Source of the DNA: Argopecten irradians
Lineage: Eukaryota; Mollusca; Bivalvia; Pectinida; Pectinidae
Direction: 5' to 3'
NCBI RefSeq assembly: GCF_041381155.1
Contig: NC_091140.1
Coordinates: forward strand, 27,506,952-27,570,951
DNA: 64,000 nucleotides
Shown here: positions 1 to 9,983 of the stretch, one piece after another
How positions within the stretch are numbered: position 1 is the stretch's first letter
How the letters are laid out: each line of letters begins with the position of its first letter
Notes under the pieces: generated by a model
Seen by the model: the letters and a program-made list of their open reading frames with translations, nothing else
What the model was told of the DNA's origin: nothing
Databases searched by the model: none
Program-made: the position numbers and the translations under genes

Positions 1-412
1 AGGATATGGAATTTTATGTATGTTCACAATGGGGAATCTTTACTGTATCTTTTGCATTCTGTCTCGTTCCTAAATATACAGTCCCTGGTGTAGTTTTATC
101 TAAGTTATATTTAGATAAACCATTTTTACTTTAGCCTTATGGCTCGGGAGTTGTTATGTAGCTGTGAAAACCAGTTTCGTTAATCAACGGTCAGTATCTG
201 TTGTGTCTTGGCAACTAGCCACTGCCCATTTCCTCCCAAATCAAATGTTTGATAATGCTATACTAGTGTTGCCTGGACCTTCTCAGGTACACAGCATAGC
301 GTTGAAGCAAATTTTAATGTTGATGATATCACTTAAAGAAATAGAAAAGTTTTTTAAACAATTGCAAGTCATAGAGACAGACGCTAGGCTAAGGATCGAT
401 GCATCTGAACAT

Positions 413-420
413 TGACGTCA
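413..420. promoter_or_regulatory. CRE-like palindrome upstream of the ApoL-like gene
   Basis: A perfect TGACGTCA palindrome lies about 77 bp upstream of the proposed start codon of the apolipoprotein-L-like gene. This is the consensus site for CREB/ATF bZIP factors. Its position suits a promoter element, but no TATA box is clear nearby and TGACGTCA-type sites recur elsewhere in the repeats of this window. Confidence 0.35.
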
Positions 421-496
421 CGATTCATAGAACACTACTAGGCCGAGTTCTCGGAAATACGGGACACTAGGGCAGATAAATTGTACCTGTGTCAAT

Positions 497-504
497 ATGG
501 CGAG
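497..504 (+). CDS. ApoL-like gene, coding exon 1 (8 bases)
   Basis: ATGGCGAG followed by a consensus donor gtaagt. It joins in phase 2 to the exon at 850, giving the codon AGC. The joined reading frame stays open through three exons, which supports this start. Confidence 0.75.
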
Positions 505-3500
505 GTAAGTGCATTTTACGACTATTTCTCTACCACAAAAAAGCCATCAAAGACATTGTTTGCACGTACTTATCAAATTTGAAACTCATCAAGATATACA
601 CCGTATATAATGTATAAGATCTTACATCAATTGACCATGTACATAAATATGTGGTAATGTGGTTAATTCATTAAGATCAGGGGTGCATGGCATTGTTTTA
701 TTCATGCATTGATAATCTGCTCTGTTTATATTCATACATTCTTAAACCGGATTGTTTTTTCATACAATGTATTTCATGTCGATTTAGCTGGAACTTCTCC
801 TTAAATAATACTGCAATGTGTTTTTGATGCATTTGTTTACTTTTCCCAGCGACGGTTCGGGTGAAGAGGAAGATATTCTATGTAAGTATCAAATTTGTAT
901 TAGGTATAATATATATTTTATAAGGAACACTCATTTTATAATTTCCCTTTGTTTTATTCAAAACAAAATTATAGTTTATTCAACCTTTAAACTAATTATA
1001 TATATTCATGTTAGTTATTACATATTCATAACTATTATGTAGAATGCTAAACACTGCTAATCCCTGACCGTGGCATACCATATCTAGTCTGTAATATGAT
1101 AAAGAAGTAATCGCGGAAGCAATACACGTGTCCTGCTGTCTGGTCACCGGTACACAGCTAATATTTCTTAACCTGAATTTCAGGTCAAAGTCAATTTCAG
1201 GATGGCTCTGTAGCTATTGCACCGACATATCCTGATAATAATGTTCAGATGGTATCCAAATCCTTTTTAAAACATGGCTATGATGTCATCTTTTGTTGTC
1301 CCCAATACTTTATTTAGACTATTGTTCAAGTATTTGTTCTCTCTGTAGATTAGTACACCTTTCACTGTACATTAGTTTACCTGTAGCTGTAGATTAGTTT
1401 CAACTAATCTACAGTTCCAGGTAAACTAATGTACAATGAAAGGTAGAGAGTGACACTACATGCAGCATTGTAAAATTGGACAGATAAATAACAAATAAAT
1501 GTAATCAAATTCAACAAATATGTAATAGAAAACTTCAATAATACATATTATTACATATTTTCTGTTTTCAACATTGATCCGTGGACATCGGCATAAATCC
1601 AATCACATCAACCACAACGCATAAAATTACTCCTTGTGTTGAAAATCAAGACTCTTTAGTATTTCGACAGCACAGGCATTCCTACAATGATGTTTTAATT
1701 TTAGATAGATATGTGTACTTTCTTTCTTTGAAAATTGAATGAATGCTTTCGGTATATTTCCCAATAATTTCACTGTTAATTGCTTCATTTCTTGAATATA
1801 CATACACGTAACACATAAATCCACGTTTCCCAAATTGAATAATTTCGGTATAATTCCTTATCTAAGAACCACACAAAGCCTATTGAACAAATTTGAAATT
1901 TTAAGCTTTCTTTTCATCACTCATATTCTTCATTTCATAACGTAGAGCGGTATATTCAAAATTAATACGTTTCCATGGTAGTCCTCCATATCTTGTGAAT
2001 TTCCGACAAGTTATATCCAAGTGAATGGTCTGCCTCTGACATAAAGAACAGTTAAATTAACATATCACAAAATAAACTCTGTTATTGGAAATTTGATAAT
2101 CATTTTAGATAGTTTGACTTCATAAAGATCTGATCTGTACTGTCTGCCATGTTGCCTCTTGTACTGCTCTACTCAGAATGAAGAAAAGTCAAACTCACAA
2201 AAAATTCTCTGGGAATAACATTGGTATGGAATTTCATGAAAAATTCATGCAATGCATGCACGACCAGAGTAGACATATATTACAACAATTACTGTGCTGA
2301 CATGTTCAATGTCAAAGATGGTTGAAGGCCTTACCTGTAGCTGTAGATTAGTTACACAATAGCCATAGTTAGCATTGTACATCAGAGTGCCATGTTTTAA
2401 GTAAGAGAAACACCTCAAACTGTAGATTAGTCAAGATATTGAACAATGCTCGGCCCTTCGGGCCTCGCATCGTCCATTATTTTGACTAATCTACAGTTTT
2501 CAGTGTTTCTACTATACATATTGAAGTGTATAAATACAAGTTGTGTGGTTAAAATAAATGAAGCCACATCAGTTCAGATATGTTGATCAACGCTTGAAGA
2601 CGTTAGAGAGCTGACAATAATATTCTATAAATAGAAACAGTGGCCATGGTCCCTGGAACTCAAATTGTTCAATGTATTTCATCATTCAAATTAATTCATC
2701 GTGTTAACCTCTTGACTCTCAATCATCCTTCTATATGTTTCAGTAATATTGTATTAAGTTCCAATCAAAGTTACTAATCCTTTCTCTATATCTTGTCTGC
2801 AAACTAACAACCAGACATACAGATGGAGATAAACACTACAGTTCAACGATGTTCAAGATGGTGGTGCACATGTTGCTCTTTGTGATTGTTTGTCAAAAGG
2901 AAAATGTTTTCTAAGTTACACTCATTTCAATATACTTTGACTTTTGTGGTAAATATATTCATCAATAGTATTACTCACAGCGCTTTCCCTGAGAAAAAAA
3001 CCACAAGAGATTTCCATCAATGCAATAATCAGTAAGCACTTACAGATTAAGTAGTTCATATTGCTATATTATTGGTATCGCCAGATGTTTGGGAGGCCAG
3101 AAGACGACGAACTATACAATCACTACGAACGCTTGCCGATGAACTGGATTATATGCAAGGCAATGTGAATATTGCGAGATTGACTGGATCGTCTACAGCC
3201 ATCGTGTCAGGAGTGGGCACGCTGGCCTGTCTGGCGTTATCCCCCTTCACTGGTGGTCTGTCTGCCATGGCCTTAGTCGGATTCGGGGGTGTTGGAATAC
3301 TCAGTGGTGTTGTAAGTATCGGCACCCTCATTGGAAAGTATTTCAGAGAAAAGGGTATTATGGAAAACGTCCAACAAGCCATCAATGAAGACAGAGAAAC
3401 AACTGAACGTCTGAACGAAGAAATGAACGAACGTGAACAATTTGTAGCTGGTACAAATGTTAATACCATGGAGGTCGCTGGCGCTGTCGGGCGCTGTATA

Positions 3501-4364
3501 AAAACGCCTGTTGCTGCTGGAGGTAAGGCTGCGGCTGGAGCTTGTTCAGTTGGAGCAGAAGCTACAAGAGTGGGAACAAGTGTTGCGAGATGTGCAAAGG
3601 CTGCACAAGGGGCACGTGCCGTAGGAACAGGGGCGTGTACCGGAGCTAAGGTTATTGCAGCCGAAGCTGGTGGAGTGTTAGGCAGAAGTGGACAAGTTAT
3701 GGCAGCCGAGGCTGCAAGGGAAGCTGGTGGGGCTATGGGTGGAGGTGCTGCTATAGGAGCACGAGCCGTGTCAAAAGTGGGTGCCGCTTTCATCTTTGTT
3801 CTTTTACCATTTGACATACATGAATTCGTCGTGACATCCATTGACACTTATAATGGCTCTGTACATGAATCTGCCAAACAAATTCGGAACCTTGCTAATG
3901 AACTGGAGACAGAGATGGCGAATGTGGTGGCTGTGTGTAAGTTTCTACTCGTCTTAGAGTATTTCCTGACCTTTAGATCTTCTTTAATATATATCAAAGA
4001 AATGTTTTTTAAGTACCTCGTATAATAGGCAAGTGATATGAGTGTAATTTCAATATGTGATACAAGTTCTTTTCTCATACTCGTAATACTCAAAGCTAGT
4101 ACATTATAAAAGTATTGCTAACTGAAATCAAAACTTCCAAAGTCTCGAGTCACGGAATTTCATTTTCGTTTGATTCTAATACTACACAATTAGGATCTCA
4201 TATATATATTTTTTTTAAATCATTGAACTTAATTAACTACCATTTTATTTTGATTATTGTTTTTTATTCATTTTATTATCTTTCTTGAAGATCGGGCTTG
4301 GCGCGGGGACCTTGGCATGGACATGCGTGCTTCTCTTCTGAGGTCTGGAGTTATCACAGAATAA
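497..4364 (+). CDS. Apolipoprotein L-like protein (spliced gene)
   Basis: Coding pieces: 497-504, 850-881, 1184-1251, a large exon from 3085 (or 3096) to 3936, and 4291-4364. The first three join cleanly (acceptors ttttcccag and gaatttcag; donors gtaagt twice, then gtatcc) to give an acidic N-terminus starting MASDGSGEEEDIL. The large exon carries the apolipoprotein L domain: a charged helix (RTIQSLRTLADELDYMQ), then a long Gly/Ala-rich hydrophobic stretch (GSSTAIVSGVGTL...SAMALVGFGGVG) typical of ApoL membrane insertion, an acidic coiled stretch, a Gly/Ala/Cys-rich linker, and the C-terminal PFDIHEF...NELETEM segment. Donor gtaagt at 3937 joins in phase to the last exon, ending in TAA at 4362-4364. 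ApoL proteins bind lipid and membranes; bivalves often carry many copies. About 340 residues. Join 3 to 4 is uncertain: the strong acceptor at 3084 is out of phase with exon 3, whereas an AG at 3095 restores phase; a small missed exon is the other option. Confidence 0.87.
850..881 (+). CDS. ApoL-like gene, coding exon 2
   Basis: A 32-base exon between acceptor ttttcccag and donor gtaagt. It encodes the acidic stretch SDGSGEEEDIL and ends one base into a codon. Confidence 0.75.
1184..1251 (+). CDS. ApoL-like gene, coding exon 3
   Basis: A 68-base exon after acceptor cctgaatttcag. It reads CQSQFQDGSVAIAPTYPDNN then VQM and ends at ATG|gtatcc in phase 0. The donor is weaker than those of exons 1 and 2. 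Confidence 0.65.
1358..1443. repeat. Inverted repeat (MITE-like hairpin) in the ApoL-like intron
   Basis: Arms 1358-1400 and 1402-1443 are close to perfect complements with almost no loop. The inner motif CTGTAGATTAGTT also occurs near 2337-2352 and in the hairpin at 2408-2509, so these belong to one small palindromic family within the same intron. Confidence 0.75.
2408..2509. repeat. Palindromic element sharing the CTGTAGATTAGT arm
   Basis: Arms at 2408-2434 and 2482-2509 are complementary (aaacactg/aactgtagattagtcaa type). The centre holds a second GC-rich hairpin, CGGCCCTTCGGGCC. It is related to the hairpin at 1358-1443. Confidence 0.7.
3085..3936 (+). CDS. ApoL-like gene, main domain exon
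   Basis: This exon holds nearly the whole ApoL domain. The reading frame has no ATG upstream of its first conserved residues, so it is an internal exon. The acceptor is either ...tatcgccag (start 3085, needs a preceding phase-1 exon) or ...gtttgggag (start 3096, phase 0, matches exon 3). The donor at 3937 is gtaagt. GC content is clearly above the flanking DNA. Confidence 0.85.
4291..4364 (+). CDS. ApoL-like gene, last coding exon
   Basis: Acceptor tttcttgaag after a T-rich tract. Joined in phase, it adds RAWRGDLGMDMRASLLRS and a few more residues before TAA at 4362-4364. Confidence 0.7.
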
Positions 4365-4789
4365 TTGATTTCGGATTAAAATTTGTATTACTATGTGCTC
4401 ACATTAAGAAGTTGCTAACGCAAATATATTGAATTCCGGTTAGCAAATGTCTAAAGTTTTATGTGCCATAAGGTTTTTTGAAATGTTATCCTTGTCTCTT
4501 GATGAATTAAGCTATGAAAGTCATTCAAATTAACAAACATATATGATGTCTTTTAAATATTAGTTACAACACATAATTTATGCATTGTAAAATTTGTTTT
4601 TGTGTCTTATGTATGTTCAGATGAAATCACTTCACAATTACTAATATCATTGTATAATGTGAAATGCAGTTGTAGACCACAACTTAGCTCAATGATTTGG
4701 CCGTGCGAACTCCTTTCATTGAACTGTGGACGTTAATATTATTATTTTTGGAAGTTCTGCCAAAATAATTTTAAGCTCTTGTTTGCTTT

Positions 4790-5300
4790 GTTTATTTGAT
4801 TAAATTAACGTCCTATGAACAGCCAGGGTCATGTAAGGATGGCCTTCCATATATCCGGTGTGTTTCGTGTACTGTATGAAGTGCGTGGTGCGTGTTTTGG
4901 GAGACTGTGATATATTCTTGTTTTGTCTTGATATACAAATAGTAAAACTTTTGCGTTTTATAGTGCTATATCACTTAAGCATGCCGCCGAAGACATCAAG
5001 CAACGCACCCCATCCGATCACATTATACTGACAACGGGCAAACCAGTCGTCCCGCTCCCTTTATGCTGAGCCCCAAGCAGGAGCAGAAACTACCACTTTT
5101 ATAGACTATTATGTGTCTCGGTCAGGGAACAGAATCTAGAGCCTAGCGCTCAACAGAAGGCCAAAATGTGAGGCGGTGTCAATGGAGACATTAGGAGGTA
5201 GAAAGTTAGAAAGAAATTAAAAGATAAGATCCTAAATTTAGGCGCCTTTTACGATCATGCAATGATACAATTCTTACGCCCTATCTGCAAGGCGGCTCTT
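4790..5300 (+). repeat. Dispersed repeat family A, copy 1
   Basis: A stretch of about 500 bp whose sequence recurs at 42105-42570 (same strand), at 28660-28983 plus 29767-29912 (opposite strand, split by an insertion), and in degraded form near 13470-13830. Shared landmarks are a segment like AGTGCTATATCAC, another near ACATTATACTGACAACGGG, and a tail like AGATAAGATCCTAAATTTAG. No protein-coding potential is seen. The class is unknown to me. Confidence 0.7.
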
Positions 5301-5497
5301 GTTTGCGCTTGTTAAATAAAATCTATGCATTGTTAATAATAAAATTCTCAGAATAATGTGAACTATGATGATGATTAACTAATATTAAAAGCTCAACTTG
5401 ATTATTCAGTGTACAGGTACATGTAGATCCGTGCCGAATTAAAAACAATACACGGCTGAAATAATGTTGTTGTTTTCTTGTAATATTTAGCACCATT

Positions 5498-5930
5498 TTA
5501 GCTCACCTGACCCGAAGGGCCGGTGAGCTTATGTCATGGCGCGGCGTCCGTCGTCCGACGTCCAGCGTCCGTCGTCCGTCCGTCAACATTTCCTTTAAAT
5601 CGCTACTAGTCATAGAGTTCTGCATGGATTGTAACAAACAAGGCGGGACCAAATAAGGTAAATAGAGGTAAATTCTATAAATCGTTACTTGTCCTAGAAT
5701 TCTGCATGGATTATAACCAAATTTGGCCAAAAACATCCTTTGGGGAAGGGGAACAGAACTTTTATAAATTTTGGCTCTGACCCCCTGGGGGCAGGAGGGA
5801 TGGGGCCCAATAGGGGATTTAGAGGAAATTATTCAAATTCCTTCAGAAAAGAAACAATGAACCTGTATTCAGAACATTACTTGGCATTACAAACCAGGTG
5901 AGCGATACAGGCCCTCTGGGCCTCTTGTTA
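5498..5930 (-). mobile_element. Pearl-type element, family D, copy 1
   Basis: Read on the minus strand the element starts AACAAGAGGCCCAGAGGGCC (short hairpin), continues TGTATCGCTCACCTGG, then core repeats (…AGAATTCTATGACTAGTAGC… type), a GACGGACG-rich tract and a 3' hairpin GCTCACC…GGTGAGC followed by TAAAA. A second, longer copy is at 34247-34843. This layout matches the bivalve pearl elements; it is non-autonomous and has no reading frame of its own. Confidence 0.75.
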
Positions 5931-6097
5931 CTTTAAAACAAACTTTCACATGAATAGTGATAAGCGTCATTAAAACATACCGACAAAAAGGATTCTACGT
6001 CTGCCAGTCATCAATGAAATTGGTATTTCCCTGTACCCGGTCTGTGCCTATATAAATAGTTTCCCTACAAGAAACAAACAGTCATGAGATCAAGGGA

Positions 6098-6171
6098 GAT
6101 AACTCCAACATATATATATATATATCACTTATTAGATAACTCCAACATATATATATATATATCACTTATTA
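6098..6171. repeat. Tandem duplication of 37 bp with an (AT)n core
   Basis: Two adjacent copies (6098-6134 and 6135-6171) of a unit starting GATAACTCCAACATATATAT and ending CACTTATTA or near it. This is a recent local duplication around an AT microsatellite. Confidence 0.8.
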
Positions 6172-6785
6172 TTTGACTGGGTGTAAAAACATAAATATGT
6201 TTTATTCAGCTAGAATCATAAGCAGTATAAGCTTGGTTTTTGTTGGATTTGCAAACATTCAGTGCTGCATTCGTGAAAAAGAAGGTCCAATAACACCACA
6301 TAATTTGCTTTCGTAGAAATCAGGATTTAATTGTTACATACATACTGACATAGGTGTTTACGTTATGACAGAAATTGAGTAGATCTGGATTAAAAATAAC
6401 GTTCTGAAACGGTATGTTTATAAAACTATAAGTTAATACATAAATAATGTTCAATTGTTATATAACATTCACCAGTACAACGCTTTTACGGCAACTGAAT
6501 TTCGTGACTCCAGAGGGTGTACAGAACTCTTGATACATTGACTATAGGACTAATAAGTTTAATAAATTCAGATATAGATTGTAGGTTATCGAAGCATTAT
6601 CGGTACTTCAGGGTTTACTATTACTGTCGTAATATCCAACCATGAAATAGGTCATAGTAAAACTGAGGGCATTTCAGGAGAGAAAAAAACCCTTCCAATT
6701 CAAAGACGCCCAACTTTATAACAATACAGTGAACCGTTTTTGGTTTCTGTTGACATACATCAAAGGAGCAAACTAACTGTTTTAT

Positions 6786-9590
6786 CTGTTAGCGCACAGA
6801 GCCTTCATTTTTTATATGACATAGTGACAGTGACAGTCACCTAAGGAACTGTTAGCACACACACAGCCTTCAGTTTTGATATGACATAGTGACATATACA
6901 GTCACCTAAAGAACTGTTAGCGCACACACAGCCTTCAGTTTTGATATGACATAGTGACAGTGACAGTCACCTAAGGAACTGTTAGCACACACAGATCCTT
7001 CAGTTTTGATATGACATAGTGACATATACAGTCACCTAAAGAACTGTTAGCGCACACACAGCCTTCAGTTTTGATATGACATAGTGACATATACAGTCAC
7101 CTAAGGAACTGTTAGCGCACACACAGCCTTCAGTTTTGATATGACATAGTGACAGTGACAGTCACCTAAGGAACTGTTAGCACACACACAGCCTTCAGTT
7201 TTGATATGACATAGTGACATATACAGTCACCTAAAGAACTGTTAGCGCACACACAGAGCCTTCAGTTTTGATATGTCATAGTGACAGTGACAGTCACCTA
7301 AGGAACTGTCAGCGCACAGATCCTTCAGTTTTGATATGACATAGTGACAGTTACAGTCACCTAAGGAACTGTCAGCGCACAGAGCCTTCAGTTTTGATAT
7401 GACATAGTGACAGTTACAGTCACCTAAGGAACTGTCAGCACACACAGCCTTCAGTTTTGATATGACATAGTGACAGTTACAGTCACCTAAGGAACTGTCA
7501 GCGCACAGAGCCTTCAGTTTTGATATGACATAGTGACAGTAACAGTCACCTAAGGAACTGTCAGCACACACAGCCTTCAGTTTTGATATGACATAGTGAC
7601 AGTTACAGTCACCTAAGGAACTGTCAGCGCACATAGCCTTCAGTTTTGATATGACATAGTGACAGTTACAGTCATCTAAGGAACTGTCAGCACACACACA
7701 GCCTTCAGTTTTGATATGTAACAGTCACCTAAGGAACTGTAAGCGCACACACAGCCTTCAGTTTTGATATGTCATAGTGACAGTAACAGTCACCTAAGGA
7801 ACTGAAAGCGCACACAGATCCTTCAGTTTTGATATGACATAGTGACAGTTACAGTCACCTAAGGAACTGTTAGCGCACACACAGCCTTCAGTTTTGATAT
7901 GACATAGTGACAGTGAAAGTCACCTAAGGAACTGTCAGCACACACAGCCTTCAGTTTTGATATGACATAGTGACATATACAGCCACCTAAGGAACTGTCA
8001 GCACACACAGCCTTCAGTTTTGATATGACATAGTGACAGTGACAGTCACCTAAGGAACTGTCAGCGCACAGATCCTTCAGTTTTGATATGACATAGTGAC
8101 AGTGACAGTCACCTAAGGAACTGTTAGCGCACACACAGATCCTTCAGTTTTGATATGTCATAGTGACAGTGACAGTCACCTAAGGAACTGTCAGCACACA
8201 GATCCTTCAGTTTTGATATGACATAGTGACAGTGACAGTCACCTAAGGAACTGTCAGCGCACAGAGCCTTCAGTTTTGATATGACATAGTGACAGTTACA
8301 GTCACCTAAGGAACTGTCAGCACACACAGCCTTCAGTTTTTATATGACATAGTGACAGTTACAGTCACCTAAGGAACTGTCAGCGCACAGAGCCTTCAGT
8401 TTTGATATGACATAGTGACAGTTACAGTCATCTAAGGAACTGTCAGCACACACACAGCCTTCAGTTTTGATATGTAACAGTCACCTAAGGAACTGTAAGC
8501 GCACACACAGCCTTCAGTTTTGATATGTCATAGTGACAGTAACAGTCACCTAAGGAACTGAAAGCGCACACAGATCCTTCAGTTTTGATATGACATAGTG
8601 ACAGTTACAGTCACCTAAGGAACTGTCAGCGCACAGATCCTTCAGTTTTGATATGACATAGTGACAGTGACAGTCACCTAAGGAACTGTCAGCGCACAGA
8701 GCCTTCAGTTTTGATATGACATAGTGACAGTAACAGTCACCTAAGTAACTGTAAGCGCACACACAGCCTTCAGTTTTGATATGACATAGTGACAGTGACA
8801 GTCACCTAAGGAACTGTTAGCGCACACACAGAGCCTTCAGTTTTGATATGACATAGTGACAGTAACAGTCACCTAAGGAACTGTTAGCGCACACACAGCC
8901 TTCAGTTTTGATATGACATAGTGACAGTAACAGTCACCTAAGGAACTGTTAGCGCACACACAGCCTTCAGTTTTGATATGTCATAGTGACAGTAACAGTC
9001 ACCTAAGGAACTGTTAGCGCACACAGATCCTTCAGTTTTGATATGACATAGTGACAGTGACAGTCACCTAAGGAACTGTCAGCACACACAGCCTTCAGTT
9101 TTGATATGACATCGTGACAGTAACAGTCACCTAAGGAACTGTTAGCGCACACACAGCCTTCAGTTTTGATATGACATAGTGACAGTGACAGTCACCTAAG
9201 GAACTGTTAGCGCACACACAGAGCCTTCAGTTTTGATATGTCATAGTGACAGTGACAGTCACCTAAGGAACTGTTAGCGCACACACAGCCTTCAGTTTTG
9301 ATATGACATAGTGACAGTAACAGTCACCTAAGGAACTGTAAGCGCACACACAGCCTTCAGTTTTGATATGACATAGTGACAGTTACAGTCACCTAAGGAA
9401 CTGTCAGCACACAGATCCTTCAGTTTTTATATGACATAGTGACAGTGATAGTCACCTAAGGAACTGTTAGCGCACACACAGCCTTCAGTTTTGATATGAC
9501 ATAGTGACAGTTACAGTCACCTAAGGAACTGTCAGCACACAGATCCTTCAGTTTTGATATGACATAGTGACAGTGACAGTCACCTAAGGA
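6786..9590. repeat. Minisatellite of about 65-bp units, roughly 43 copies
   Basis: The unit begins AACTGTTAGCGCACACACAG, continues CCTTCAGTTTTGATATGACA and ends GTCACCTAAGG. Length varies (63, 65 or 67 bp) through a CA dinucleotide tract. Variants (GTTAGC, GTCAGC, GTAAGC; AGAGCC or AGATCC; ACATATACAG or ACAGTGACAG) are interspersed, and there is a longer-range period of about 756 bp. Runs of 63-bp units keep one frame open on the minus strand (CADSSLGDCHCHYVISKLKA-type peptide), but the frame is lost wherever the unit length changes, so I read this as non-coding satellite DNA. Confidence 0.95.
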
Positions 9591-9983
9591 ATACTAAAGA
9601 TGGGTTTGAACAATAACATTAGCATAATACACAATAAAGTGTAAAATACAATAAAGTGTAAAATATGAGTGTATAAAATAAGTTGGCTGTTTGACAGAAG
9701 AGCGAGAGTGCCAATAGCTAATATTCAGGAATACCGATGTAAAGTGGAGTCATAAGTATTAGATAATACGGAGACTTTGATTATTGAGAATTTTGAACAC
9801 CAATTGCTAACCTGTGTTGCTTTCTCATCCGTTGTAGTAAATGTATTGCGATTCAATTGATAATTAGAAAGGCATGATATATTAATTTATATTTAAATAT
9901 ACCCGGTAAATAAGCAAATCATATACATAAAGTATATTACACGTTATTGTTCATTAGGCTTTGAAGTTAGAGAGTATACCAAA
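9591..9983. other. AT-rich spacer, nothing recognised
   Basis: About 390 bp between the minisatellite and the stop codon of the lectin/WSC gene. It presumably includes that gene's 3' UTR. ACAATAAAGTGTAAAATA occurs almost twice near 9630-9660, on the strand opposite to the gene. Confidence 0.4.

Noticed and set aside
164-415. 83-codon frame upstream of the ApoL-like gene
   Set aside because: No ATG start in a good context, no splice link to the ApoL exons and no domain; probably promoter or 5' flank.
3149-3847. 232-codon frame antisense to the ApoL-like exon
   Set aside because: It is the antisense shadow of a GC-rich Gly/Ala coding exon; its Ala/Pro-rich product has no domain.
7242-8762. 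Cys-rich repeat proteins on the minus strand
   Set aside because: Frame persistence depends on runs of 63-bp units; the array has 63-, 65- and 67-bp units and the frame breaks repeatedly.
6786-9590. CRISPR-like look of regularly spaced repeats
   Set aside because: Units are contiguous with no unique spacers, and the DNA is eukaryotic with introns. It is a minisatellite.
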